Shown: one piece after another, positions 36,309 through 44,854 of the stretch | How the letters are laid out: the number at the start of each line of letters is the position of its first letter | Numbering within the stretch: the first letter of the stretch is position 1 | Origin: Oscillospiraceae bacterium | GTDB lineage: Bacteria > Bacillota > Clostridia > Oscillospirales > Oscillospiraceae | Direction: 5' to 3' | Assembly: GCA_910575815.1 (NCBI GenBank) | Contig: CAJTFN010000005.1 | Coordinates: 18,023-82,022, forward strand | DNA: 64,000 nucleotides | Notes under the pieces: generated by a model | Told to the model about the DNA's origin: nothing | Database searches by the model: none | The model's input: only the letters and a program-made list of their open reading frames with translations | Program-made: the position numbers and the translations under genes

Positions 36309-36730
36309 TGGAGCCGAGGGGATTCGCACCCCTGTCCGAAATTCCTACATGAGCAAGACCTTCTTACACAATAGACGATTTTCCAGCGATGCCTTGCGGC
36401 GGGCACTTGCGATACCGTCAAATCTTTCCTAGGGCGTACTGGTTTGTACACCTCCACCACCTTGTCTTTATTTTACAGAAGCACAAGGAGAAACTGCACG
36501 TGCTGGATGATTCTTTAACCGCAGACGCTTACCCATATCCAGCTGGTGCGTCGTTTTGGAATCCAGCCACCAATCAGGCAGCAGCCCTCTCAGCCACAAA
36601 AGCAGCAAAAGCGGGGTGGATCATTACAACAGATTCAGTGTTGTCATTTCATTTTTAGGTATGCCTTTAGGCGGTCATCTACCTGTGAGTCTTGCACTCT
36701 CAAAACCCCGTCGAATCTAAAAACGGCCCC
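36309..36730 (-). ncRNA. ssrA: Phage-encoded tmRNA
   Basis: The 3' end has a tRNA-like T arm and acceptor (GGACAGGGGTGCGAATCCCC, CGGCTCC, A, CCA at 36306-36308). The 5' end is GGGGCCG with the tmRNA signature ATTCGACGGGG. GGGGCCG and CGGCTCC pair as a 7-bp acceptor over ~420 nt. A plausible tag frame ends at TGA 36574-36576 and reads '...NDNTESVVMIHP' then 'AFAAFVAERAAA', longer than usual tags; the resume codon is uncertain. tmRNA rescues stalled ribosomes and tags the products; a phage copy could alter the tag. No smpB gene is seen in the window. Confidence 0.9.
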
Positions 36731-36756
36731 ATATAGAATTGTCAAAGTACCTATGG

Positions 36757-36829
36757 TCGGGACGAGAAGAATTGAACTTCTGACCGCACGATTATCAGTC
36801 GTGTGCTCTACCAACTGAGCTATATCCCG
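36757..36829 (-). tRNA. tRNA-Ile (GAT)
   Basis: Loop CTGATAA, stem CACGA/TCGTG, acceptor CGGGATA/CGTCCCG, encoded CCA. Confidence 0.95.
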
Positions 36830-36946
36830 ATTTAGCGATATGCGTCCGAAGAACCTCGTTCATGACCGATAGGTTTCTGACAGGAATAGTAGTTAAGTAA
36901 TGAACTGAACCACACAAGCGTCAGCATAACCAACATATCTTGCTGG

Positions 36947-37019
36947 TGGAATTAGGGAGGATCGAACTCCCGACCTCCTGCTTGCAAAACAGGCGCTCTC
37001 CCAACTGAGCTACAACCCC
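36947..37019 (-). tRNA. tRNA-Ala (TGC)
   Basis: Loop TTTGCAA, acceptor GGGGTTG/TAATTCC, encoded CCA. First tRNA after the large RNA. Confidence 0.95.
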
Positions 37020-37039
37020 ATACATTGATTTTGTTTGTT

Positions 37040-37684
37040 TCTAAGGAAAATTTAATCTTTCCATCATACTCACCACTGGGCCTTCGCCCTACCTCCATAA
37101 TCTTCTTCATTGTTCCGCCACCAGGGAGACAAGTCTGAGCTTCGGGGAGCGACCCCTAACTTCTTGCCCCAGCGCCATAGCGCCACCTCCTACGTGAGCC
37201 TGTTTACTCACAAATTTCACCGTTCGTTCAGAAAAGTTTTGAATTAAATACTTACTTTTATAGTAATTTCTTCAAAAGATTTTGCAATCTGTCCTACGGC
37301 TACTCTAACCAGTGACTTTCGTTATAGCCGGATTTCTCCGACATCAAGACAGGAGCGCATTGTTGGTTTTACCTCCGTATCTCTCGGCTACCACACCGAG
37401 CTACTGCAAGGCTTATTCTCCACAGGAGCGTCTATTGTTGCGCCCGAAAGTTCTGTGCGTTATGAAGCGATAACTCTTGGCGACATATGTTTCTGTTGGC
37501 GGTTTCCGCCTCCCCACCGTACATCACTGTACAGTAGCGGCCTCACTTGAAAGGTATCCCTATGCTACGATGTCCATAGACAATCGCCAAGTCAAACCGA
37601 AAATACCATACGCCTCGGAGTGCTGACACACTTTGTTCACCGAGTTAGTAATAAGCATGATGCAAAGATTAAATTTTCAAGGAA
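37040..37684 (-). ncRNA. Large structured noncoding RNA (ROOL/GOLLD-like candidate)
   Basis: About 640 nt without a credible gene, directly downstream of a strong promoter and upstream of the tRNAs. The ends pair: GAAAATTTAATCTTT near 37680 with AAAGATTAAATTTTC near 37045-37059, continued by ATCATGC/GTATGAT, a terminal helix of ~22 bp. Inside are CTTGGCGA/TCGCCAAG (37584-37591 with 37476-37483), GGCGGAAACCGCC (37498-37510), GTACAGTGATGTAC, CTCGGTGTGGTAGCCGAG (37383-37400) and CGGAGAAATCCG. ROOL and GOLLD RNAs are of this size and lie beside phage tRNAs; family membership is inference. Confidence 0.65.
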
Positions 37685-37689
37685 CATTG

Positions 37690-37757
37690 ATTTTGTTCGC
37701 CGCTATGGTTATAGTATAGCACGCTCTGAACCAGATGTCAATAGCGGCGAACAAAAT
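37690..37757 (-). promoter_or_regulatory. Sigma-A promoter of the large RNA/tRNA operon, flanked by a perfect 17-bp inverted repeat
   Basis: On the minus strand TTGACA (37736-37741), 17 bases, TATACT (37713-37718). ATTTTGTTCGCCGCTAT (37690-37706) and its exact reverse complement (37741-37757) bracket the promoter. Both arms contain the GAACAAAAT operator-like motif that also flanks the promoters at 49.5 and 50.5 kb. Confidence 0.85.
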
Positions 37758-37761
37758 TTTT

Positions 37762-38079
37762 TCAATTTTTTTCTGCTCTGCTCAACAAGCGGAGTTTCCC
37801 AGGGTCGTTAGCCTTTACAGCCTCTTTCAAATTATCACCAGGACGGAACACAACCACCCGATAATCGTCCATTTGTCTTTGCTTTTTGGTATGGATGTCT
37901 CGCACAAGACATCCTTTCCTTGTCTTCACCTCAAATGTCCCAAATCCCCGAATTGTTACTTTCTCGCCATGAGCCAACGCCTCTGCAATGACATGGAACA
38001 CATCGTTGATTACAGCACCAGCCTGATTTTTGTAATAGTCCATCTCGGACAAGGCAACTACAAGATCGTTTTTGAGCAC
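37762..38079 (-). CDS. HU/IHF-family DNA-binding protein
   Basis: 105 residues from GTG at 38079 (GGAG upstream). 'VINDVFHVIAEALAHGEKVTIRGFGTFEV' (split at GEKV) is the HU core; the beta arm is short ('KTRKGCLVRDIHTKKQ') and 'VVVFRPGDNLKEAV' matches the HU C-terminus. It may compact phage DNA or assist recombination or replication. Last gene of the 38-49 kb minus-strand run. Confidence 0.9.
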   Translation of the reverse strand: MLKNDLVVALSEMDYYKNQAGAVINDVFHVIAEALAHGEKVTIRGFGTFEVKTRKGCLVRDIHTKKQRQMDDYRVVVFRPGDNLKEAVKANDPGKLRLLSRAEKN

Positions 38080-38090
38080 ATGATCACTCC

Positions 38091-39329
38091 TCAGTTCAGT
38101 TTGATCTGATAATATGCGTCAGCGCCAATCCCAGGCGTAAACACCATCATCAGTTGACCCGGAGTGGAATATAACCGCTTCCCGTTCGCATACTCGTCAG
38201 TTCCGCAAAGGCACCTTACGATCATGCTCTCAATGCCCAATTCCTCAAATTCCTCTTTGTGGTGCTTATCAGCAAGGATAACATAATCAATTCCAGAGCC
38301 ATATTTCTTCACAAACAGAGTGTTCAACGTCCTGCCGGCGTTCTTCACACTGTCAAGGTCGCCGTGAGTGGCGCAAATCTGATAACCACACACATTAAAG
38401 TATAGAAATTCGTAATACTCAGCTTGGGGAAATTGAATGTCGCCCCTATCACCCAGTCGTTGTTCCAGCCACCAAGGAATCAGACGCTCCATGTTATCCG
38501 CGTGAATGCTGTCTTGTTTATTCTGGACGGTGCGCAAATGATTTCCGTAGGTTGCGTGTACCACCGTTTCGTCAACTACATCTGCCAGAGCAGCCACTGC
38601 TTGGGCAATAATTTCCGACACCTGCATCACCTGATCGCACACCAACTCTTCAGAGGCAACACGGGCACTGGTGTGAATCGCACCGTGGGCCATATCCCCC
38701 AGCAGAAGGATATGAAGCCTCCGACAGCGATGCAGTCTGATCCGTTCGATTGCCGTTTCCACCAACCGTTCCACACGACAGCGGCACACTTCGGTATTAT
38801 AACGCTCCCAGATGTTATCTGTCACCATACCATAGTGCCAATCCGCAAACACAATAACCGCTTCGTTATCACCATAGGCGTAAACGGAAGATTTGTCTAT
38901 ATTCAGAGGCGTAGACTCGTTCAATGCCGCAGCCGCCTCCACAAGACGGTCTTCCAGATTTTCAGTCCGTCCAATGCGGTCAACCAGCTTGTTAAACTCA
39001 CGCCGCTGATCAAAGAGCCGTTTAGATTCTTTTCTGGCTTCAGCAATTTTGATATCAAGCTCTCCCAGATATTGCTCTTTATCCGGTCGGTCTACCGCTG
39101 CATACTTTCGCTTAAAGTGTTGGGCGACGGCATAGCCAGAGTATGGCGTAACAGACGCCGCTTTCCTCAGACTATCCCGATGACAGTCCAGCTGAGTCGC
39201 CTCTACGATATCTTCCCAGTCCAGGTCGTCCGGTTTCTGCTCCATCTTAATTTCAATCAGACGAAGCCCATACTCGTAAAGATCTTCACCATCTTTTTGC
39301 TCGTACTTAGGGTTCACGAATTGTTTCAC
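38091..39329 (-). CDS. Calcineurin-like metallophosphoesterase with N-terminal extension
   Basis: 412 residues. The phosphoesterase motifs appear in order: 'FADWHYG' (D-x-H), 'LLLGDMAHG' (GD), 'YGNH', 'CATHGD' and 'LADKHHKE'. About 150 N-terminal residues are helical with an HTH-like part ('EATQLDCHRDSLRKA'), so it may bind DNA. Such phage proteins are related to SbcD-like nucleases. GTGA overlap with the upstream gene. Confidence 0.8.
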   Translation of the reverse strand: MKQFVNPKYEQKDGEDLYEYGLRLIEIKMEQKPDDLDWEDIVEATQLDCHRDSLRKAASVTPYSGYAVAQHFKRKYAAVDRPDKEQYLGELDIKIAEARKESKRLFDQRREFNKLVDRIGRTENLEDRLVEAAAALNESTPLNIDKSSVYAYGDNEAVIVFADWHYGMVTDNIWERYNTEVCRCRVERLVETAIERIRLHRCRRLHILLLGDMAHGAIHTSARVASEELVCDQVMQVSEIIAQAVAALADVVDETVVHATYGNHLRTVQNKQDSIHADNMERLIPWWLEQRLGDRGDIQFPQAEYYEFLYFNVCGYQICATHGDLDSVKNAGRTLNTLFVKKYGSGIDYVILADKHHKEEFEELGIESMIVRCLCGTDEYANGKRLYSTPGQLMMVFTPGIGADAYYQIKLN

Positions 39330-39526
39330 CTCTCTTCTGTCGGCGGCAATTCTATCTGTCGCTCAATTATTAGTGTAATATTGGGTACTCCACTCCACCG
39401 TTTTAGAATTTCCTCTATGCTGTAGGTGTTTACTTTATCCCTGTGAAATTCCGTCAAGGTTCCGTCAGAACAGTCGATTGTGACATTTGTATATTGTTCT
39501 CTTTGCTCCTGAAAGGCCATCAACAC
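39326..39526 (-). CDS. Small hypothetical protein
   Basis: 66 residues, overlapping neighbours on both sides (4 and 7 bp). Beta-rich ('VTIDCSDGTLTEFH') with a helix 'IEEILKRW'. No family recognised; co-expressed with the phosphoesterase. Confidence 0.65.
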   Translation of the reverse strand: MLMAFQEQREQYTNVTIDCSDGTLTEFHRDKVNTYSIEEILKRWSGVPNITLIIERQIELPPTEER

Positions 39527-39756
39527 TCACCACTCTGGCTTTTTCTTCGCGCATCCCGTAGCGCACGTTGGCGGTCAAACTCCTTCACCCTTTCTGCAGC
39601 CGCAGAATTACTGTCGGCAATCGGACGCATCAGCTCCTCGCTCTCCGTACAGAAATAGTGATGCCGTTTGGAATCTTGCTTCATGGTACGGGGAAATTTA
39701 TAATGCGGGAACAGTTTGACCAGTAGGTCTTTCTCTTGCTTGGTAATCGAAATCAC
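39520..39756 (-). CDS. Small basic hypothetical protein
   Basis: 78 residues from GTG at 39756. Basic, with 'LFPHYKFPRTMKQDSKRHHYF' (split at MK) and a highly charged C-terminal helix ('ERVKEFDRQRALRDARRK'). Nucleic-acid binding is plausible from charge. A GAACAAAATCAA motif lies 35-50 bp upstream. Confidence 0.65.
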   Translation of the reverse strand: MISITKQEKDLLVKLFPHYKFPRTMKQDSKRHHYFCTESEELMRPIADSNSAAAERVKEFDRQRALRDARRKSQSGEC

Positions 39757-39819
39757 GAAAAACTCATCCTTTTCATATAGATTCGAGGGGCTTGATTTTG
39801 TTCGTTACTTCCCCTTCAT

Positions 39820-39884
39820 AATTTGACCACAAAAATGCTATTCCTAACCGCCGAGCAACCTCGGCGGTTAGGTGTGGTCAAATT
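39820..39884 (-). terminator. Nested inverted repeats, terminator of the RNA polymerase-like gene
   Basis: Outer arms AATTTGACCACA (39820-39831) and its exact complement (39873-39884) enclose inner arms of 13 bp (39843-39855 and 39860-39872) with a 4-base loop. The minus transcript continues GCATTTTTG. A possible protein-binding cruciform as well as terminator. Confidence 0.75.
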
Positions 39885-39933
39885 AGAATTTTTCTACCAA
39901 AAAGCAATAATTCACACCCGGATTTGTGCTTTT

Positions 39934-42768
39934 TCAACGAATACAGTCGACCAAATTCGCCGGAATCACCATCTCTCTGCGGAATCGGAAGTCATAGATT
40001 TCGATACTTCCTGCGATATTTTCATCTTCTACCAGCAACGGGATTGGTGTCCGGCTTTGCTCGATCAAATTCAAGAAGTCCTGATTGGGCAAAGAAAATA
40101 GCGCATAGAAAAGAGTCCTTGAAATTTCCTTGTTGGCTGGATCTTCGATTGCCAATAGTAAGCGGTATGCCGTATGACGATTTAGTTTGAGCTTTTCAAT
40201 GTAGCTCAGGTATTCCTGTCTAACCTCGTTTACCAGAATCGCCTTACCGTAGTTATCCAGATCGTCGTCTGTACCGTTCCAAATCATTTGAATCTTGGAT
40301 CTCATATCACGCACAAACTCCAGGATACGGTCTACCTGCGGATATTTGACAGAACGAGCGGAATATTCATCTTTGGGCATCAGCAATGCAGAAAACGGCA
40401 CATAATCACGATGAACATGATTGACACGGAAAGTATTCAGACTGTGCTGTAGGTAGTCCATCGTAGTATCGTGGAATTTGTAATTCTTCCGATCACTGTC
40501 ATAATACCCTTTCATACGGGCAATCTTTCCGAAAAAGTTGGGTTTGATTTGCCTACCATCATCATCTCGTGCCTCGTGCTTCTTTCTCAGCCTTTTAATC
40601 TCCGCTACACTATCTACGGCGTATTCCCGTTTGGCTTTGTCGATTTCGATGTTAGAAAGCACATCCAACTGGGCAATTTCACAGTAAAGCTCCTCCACCT
40701 CGGAGAAGTCTGCGCCGCTGTTCAGTGCATCCCATAGTTTAGTATTCAGCTCTTGCGAGAGATTTACAATCTCACCAATCTTGTTGACCGATGTTTTGAT
40801 GTCCAAATCGGACTGATCCGCACGAGTGTAATGCCGCACAATCTTCTTGGCGTCAACCAGACTTGTAGGAACCAAGAAGCGATTATAATTCCTCTCTGCG
40901 GCACCAATTAGGATGGGATTGTCAGTTAAAAGCATAGTATCCGAGTCAAAATCAGCACCGGATAAACGGAATAAGATATTCTCCTCAATACTGTTGACAC
41001 ACACGACTTCTTTAGTGAGATTGAAAAAACGCTCAATTTCTGAATTTTCACGGTTTTTTGTCAACAGAATATTCCCCATTGTTACATGAGGACTGCGGGA
41101 GCCAAGAATGGTCTGATTGAAGCGAAAGCGCTTGCTATAAATATTGCCAGCTCCAATTTGGCTTGTGCCATCAAACGACCCAATAGCCGCATACAGCATT
41201 TCCATCGGATTACCCAGCAAAGTAGAGTAATTGCCGTCAACCAAAATATGACCTCTGCGAATGTCCTTTTTGAACGCTTTGCTTATGTCGTGCTTGAAGT
41301 CTTCATACAGACGGGTATTTGCAAATTTATCTGTAACCCCTAACATCTGATAGACGATATCATTTGTGGTTGGTGCTGCGTTAATCGGCTTATCAACACC
41401 AGAATAACGGATATGATACCGCAATACTGCCGGGTCATTCTGAATCATTCTCAGATAGTCCAACGACGGTTTCACCAACAAATCTACTTCCTGTTGCGTC
41501 ATCTGCAAAGTATTCAGCAGCTGGTAATGAATCTGAACCATACGTCCATCAAAGAAGTCCGTAGGCTTCTCATATTTCACCACACCAAAATCACCGTCAT
41601 CTTCTAAGAGCCTCAGCCACGTTTCCAACGGGCCAAACTTTACATACTTGATGCTGCTTGGCGTCGTGATGATTTTGATGTCACTAATCGAATTTGCGAG
41701 AGTAAACCCGTTTAGCTGGGACACCTCTGTGATTCCTTGAGCAGCAAAAAACTCCTGAATATTGCAGTTGAAGCAAGCCGACTTGAAGAAGCGGTTGCGG
41801 AGCAGGATCATTCCGTGTTCACCATACTCTGCCATTGCACTCTTGTCTATCAAAGACTGTCCATCCCAGATGCTATTCTCAACTTCAACATCTTCTGGCT
41901 GAGATGATAGCCACCCATCATCCCCAACTCTGGTGGCGATTACTCGATCTTTGAACTTACTGGTATAATCGTCAATCACCAGGAAGTTTTCGGGACGAAG
42001 TGGAATTGTACCAATGATACTGCTCAACGTCAGAGCAATGTAAGCCTCAAATCCGGCCAGGTCAAGGTCTTGCCCATCTCGGATGTGTAAACCGCACTGC
42101 TCCCATTTGTGCATACGAGGATAAAGCCGTTCATCAATAAAGAGGCACTTGCCAACCCGACCGCTGCCAGCAGAACGCTTAAACCTCCGAAAACGAATAC
42201 CGTCACACACAAAGCCATCATGGTACAACCGACTCCGTAACTGGGCAGCGGTGAAGACAACTTTCATACTTTTTCCCAGCTTGTAAACACCGTCCTCAAA
42301 CACAAACAGATTCCCCAAGACTGAAGACTCCACAGGCTGATCCACTGGGTTATCTACTCGAACAGCGATCAATTCTCCGTCCTTTATGCAGATATTGTCT
42401 ACCAACTCTACATCAGACGGGAGATAACCGTATTTGATATAGGTTTTATCGAAAAAACGGTTAAACTCCTTGACACTGTACTTAAACGTTACATTGATGA
42501 CTCGACGGCAATATTCTTTGCCTCGTTTGAAGAAAGTAAAGTCCATTCTACGGTAGATTTTCTCAAAGACCTCACGCATTTTAATAAGATCCAGACTGTA
42601 ATCCAGCGTATTCACAAACCGTTTCGTATTAAATTCACCACGATTGTCTCCGCTACTATACCTCACGGTATATTCCGTACAACAATCATTGGAATAGTTG
42701 GACAAAAACAAATCCTTTGCGTCCGCAGACACGATGTACACTGAATTATTGATAGGTCTACCCTCCAT
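39934..42768 (-). CDS. Single-subunit RNA polymerase-like protein (two-barrel, YonO/QDE-1 type)
   Basis: 944 residues. 'FRLSGADFDSDTMLLTDNP' carries three spaced aspartates (Asp606, Asp608, Asp610), the metal-binding DxDxD loop of double-psi barrel RNA polymerases (NADFDGD in bacterial beta-prime). About 45 residues earlier 'GSRSPHVTMGNILLTKN' matches the 'R-P-H-G-D/N' element preceding that loop in RdRP/YonO-type enzymes. 'NPMEMLYAAIG' lies between the barrels. The middle residue of the loop is Ser in place of Gly. It would transcribe phage DNA; a role in reading the repeated element of the 51-64 kb region is inference. It overlaps the upstream gene by 11 bp. Confidence 0.75.
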   Translation of the reverse strand: MEGRPINNSVYIVSADAKDLFLSNYSNDCCTEYTVRYSSGDNRGEFNTKRFVNTLDYSLDLIKMREVFEKIYRRMDFTFFKRGKEYCRRVINVTFKYSVKEFNRFFDKTYIKYGYLPSDVELVDNICIKDGELIAVRVDNPVDQPVESSVLGNLFVFEDGVYKLGKSMKVVFTAAQLRSRLYHDGFVCDGIRFRRFKRSAGSGRVGKCLFIDERLYPRMHKWEQCGLHIRDGQDLDLAGFEAYIALTLSSIIGTIPLRPENFLVIDDYTSKFKDRVIATRVGDDGWLSSQPEDVEVENSIWDGQSLIDKSAMAEYGEHGMILLRNRFFKSACFNCNIQEFFAAQGITEVSQLNGFTLANSISDIKIITTPSSIKYVKFGPLETWLRLLEDDGDFGVVKYEKPTDFFDGRMVQIHYQLLNTLQMTQQEVDLLVKPSLDYLRMIQNDPAVLRYHIRYSGVDKPINAAPTTNDIVYQMLGVTDKFANTRLYEDFKHDISKAFKKDIRRGHILVDGNYSTLLGNPMEMLYAAIGSFDGTSQIGAGNIYSKRFRFNQTILGSRSPHVTMGNILLTKNRENSEIERFFNLTKEVVCVNSIEENILFRLSGADFDSDTMLLTDNPILIGAAERNYNRFLVPTSLVDAKKIVRHYTRADQSDLDIKTSVNKIGEIVNLSQELNTKLWDALNSGADFSEVEELYCEIAQLDVLSNIEIDKAKREYAVDSVAEIKRLRKKHEARDDDGRQIKPNFFGKIARMKGYYDSDRKNYKFHDTTMDYLQHSLNTFRVNHVHRDYVPFSALLMPKDEYSARSVKYPQVDRILEFVRDMRSKIQMIWNGTDDDLDNYGKAILVNEVRQEYLSYIEKLKLNRHTAYRLLLAIEDPANKEISRTLFYALFSLPNQDFLNLIEQSRTPIPLLVEDENIAGSIEIYDFRFRREMVIPANLVDCIR

Positions 42769-43102
42769 TCTTTATCCGAACCAAATCACCGTACCAGAAT
42801 AGCCACTTGGGTTCCTCCACCAGTTCAATGATTGCGGAAAATCCATCCTCCCGCTTCCGATATAAGCGAACAGTGAATACCTTATCCCTACTGGACTCAA
42901 CAAAAGCCTGATACTCCTCTGTCGTTTGGGCATAGTCCTCACGCTTGGTGATACGGTCAACATCCAATTTAACCAAATCACCTTCATGCAATGGGTTCTC
43001 AATCTCCTGAGAGAGCTTGTTGAGTTTATCCGCCGCGTGCTCCCGCACGCTCTTTTTGTGTTTCTTTTGAAACGCTCTACGTTGTTCACGATTCACTGAC
43101 AT
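42758..43102 (-). CDS. Hypothetical protein
   Basis: 114 residues from ATG at 43102. Basic N-terminus ('REQRRAFQKKHKKS') then a beta-rich domain ending 'WLFWYGDLVRIKNGG'. 'HEGDLVKLDVDRIT' looks like an SH3/KOW-type strand. It overlaps the polymerase-like gene by 11 bp, so it may be a partner. Unrecognised. Confidence 0.6.
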   Translation of the reverse strand: MSVNREQRRAFQKKHKKSVREHAADKLNKLSQEIENPLHEGDLVKLDVDRITKREDYAQTTEEYQAFVESSRDKVFTVRLYRKREDGFSAIIELVEEPKWLFWYGDLVRIKNGG

Positions 43103-43286
43103 CAACCTCCCCGTCAGAATAATCGTTGATCATCTTTTGATACTCCTCCGCATTCTCTTTCAAGATGCGGGAATAATAATTCTCGTTCTCCTCTGATTCG
43201 TCAGCCGGTGTATAGTCCGAGCAGTACCCAGGACACTCACCGCCACACTGATCTTTCCAGATACATTCTTGATTAGCGGTGTTCAT
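43086..43286 (-). CDS. Small Cys-rich protein
   Basis: 66 residues. Four Cys in 'CIWKDQCGGECPGYC' suggest a zinc or disulfide knot; the rest is acidic. Overlaps neighbours on both sides. Two more short Cys-rich genes occur in the early region (55097, 57851). Function unknown. Confidence 0.65.
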   Translation of the reverse strand: MNTANQECIWKDQCGGECPGYCSDYTPADESEENENYYSRILKENAEEYQKMINDYSDGEVDVSES

Positions 43287-43615
43287 TTGCTACCTCCTTC
43301 CGTTGTCTCCACCGCTGCGTCAGCTTTCCTTAAATCCTCCAAACGCTTCTGTCTCGCTAATTCAAGTCTTGCCTTTGACGCCGCAATTTGCTCCGCCGAT
43401 AGATTGCTTTTCTTCTTCGGCCTGATTCTAAACCAGTCAGCCGGGAGTTGAACCAAAATACTCCCGTCATTGTTTACGTGCCGAATATCCACTTCGCCCG
43501 GATATTCTTCATGTAATCGTTGAATCTCCCTAATCCACTTCTTTTCAGATGTAGAAAAGGTAGCTGTCTTTTCTCCGTAAATATGATCCCATGCAGTTTC
43601 TTTGATGTCTTCCAT
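43283..43615 (-). CDS. Hypothetical protein
   Basis: 110 residues. 'EKKWIREIQRLHEEYPGEVDI' (split at RL) and 'NNDGSILVQLPADWFRIRPKK' are followed by a basic helix. This arrangement is common in Firmicutes phage replication regions but has no assigned function. ATG at 43615. Confidence 0.65.
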   Translation of the reverse strand: MEDIKETAWDHIYGEKTATFSTSEKKWIREIQRLHEEYPGEVDIRHVNNDGSILVQLPADWFRIRPKKKSNLSAEQIAASKARLELARQKRLEDLRKADAAVETTEGGSK

Positions 43616-43633
43616 AACTTCACCGCCTTGATT

Positions 43634-44854
43634 TTATTCGTCGTTATCGGAGGAAGAAAGATCAATCAACCACTGCTTCAGTAGTTCTCGCATACGCCGG
43701 CTAGGAACATAAATCCAGATTTCTTTCCCGTCACGAATTGCAGACCGCCAAATCCACTGAATCATTTCGCCCAAAGCATACTCATTCTCTTTCACTTCTA
43801 CGCCATGATCCATAAAGTAATTCTTCATCAGGGGGTTATAGAACACATTGACGCAGTAGGCCAGATGATCCCTACCACGATATATGTTTGTCGCTCGGAT
43901 GTTGTACGAGAGAAATCCTTTGGTATAACCCTTACCTTTCAAGATGTCCTGATAGTTTTTGAAAGTAGTCCATAGATTTTGTCCGGTCGAAGAGCCAAAC
44001 CGATTCGTGAACACGTTTACAAGATTGTTTCTCATCTGGCGAAGCTGAGGTTGACCTTTTGCTTTTCGCGCCCGATCATACCACGAGGAAGACAGACTTG
44101 CATACTGATCTCCAATCTTATTCAGCTTTGTGTCCTCTAAGATGTGGATTTTTTCATGCAAAGTCTTCACATACTCTGGCATATGCACATAGTCCGTAAA
44201 ATGGTACTCACCACGCTCATACACCGTCCCGATTTTCTGAACCTCGATTCCCGCCATGTCGAAGTAGTATTTTTGCATTTGAGCGTCGAACATATAGGTC
44301 AAAATAATAACATCCTGAAAAGCGTGAAAAACTTCGATAGGATACAGCCAAAGCATCAGGCACTCTTTGTAGAGAATGACATTGCCAGTCATACACATAT
44401 CCCGCAAGTCTTCAAAACGGCCCTCGTAATCTTCTTTGACCCACCGCACTCGGCAGTCATCGTCCACCTCAATCATCTCAGTGCGAAGCATTTTCAAGTC
44501 TTTTTGGGATATTTCAAGGTTTTGCGCCACCTGGAACACCTCATCCAGAATGAGTTTATACCCTCCGTCCCGAATGAGTGAAATTGTCTCAGTGGTATAC
44601 ATCTCAAACAGAGAGTGAGTGCTGGCAATATTGCACCTCTCCGCCAACAGCCGGTGTAAATCCCCCAGCTTCCGGTTCCCTTTGTTCTGCGGATCTTTGA
44701 AATCCCGCACGGCACAGCTCCGTTTGATACGCTCCACCTCATCCAGATATGGAGTAATGAAGATATATCGGCTCTCCTCGTCACTGTTCATTAGGGTAAT
44801 CGCGCTCTCGGTCTTGCCAGCTCCCATAATCATATCGCACACTTTAACCGTCAC
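43634..44854 (-). CDS. P-loop ATPase/helicase-like protein
   Basis: 406 residues from GTG at 44854. Walker A 'MIMGAGKTES' (about 8-17) and Walker B 'YKLILDEVF' (about 98-106) are clear. 'YIFITPYLDEVERI' resembles motif Ia, and 'GFLSYNIRATNIYRGRDHLAY' (split) fits helicase motifs V/VI with an Arg. A superfamily 2-like helicase is likely, perhaps for replication initiation. It overlaps the glycosylase gene by 4 bp. Confidence 0.75.
   Translation of the reverse strand: MTVKVCDMIMGAGKTESAITLMNSDEESRYIFITPYLDEVERIKRSCAVRDFKDPQNKGNRKLGDLHRLLAERCNIASTHSLFEMYTTETISLIRDGGYKLILDEVFQVAQNLEISQKDLKMLRTEMIEVDDDCRVRWVKEDYEGRFEDLRDMCMTGNVILYKECLMLWLYPIEVFHAFQDVIILTYMFDAQMQKYYFDMAGIEVQKIGTVYERGEYHFTDYVHMPEYVKTLHEKIHILEDTKLNKIGDQYASLSSSWYDRARKAKGQPQLRQMRNNLVNVFTNRFGSSTGQNLWTTFKNYQDILKGKGYTKGFLSYNIRATNIYRGRDHLAYCVNVFYNPLMKNYFMDHGVEVKENEYALGEMIQWIWRSAIRDGKEIWIYVPSRRMRELLKQWLIDLSSSDNDE

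Noticed and set aside
36170..36352. 60-residue plus-strand frame with hydrophobic stretch
   Set aside because: It runs into the tmRNA 3' end on the wrong strand and its composition reflects T-rich spacer sequence.
32694..37700. Many 60-130-residue frames through the tRNA cluster, on both strands
   Set aside because: They run through tRNA, tmRNA or structured spacers and lack ribosome sites, except the genes at 34091 and 34791.
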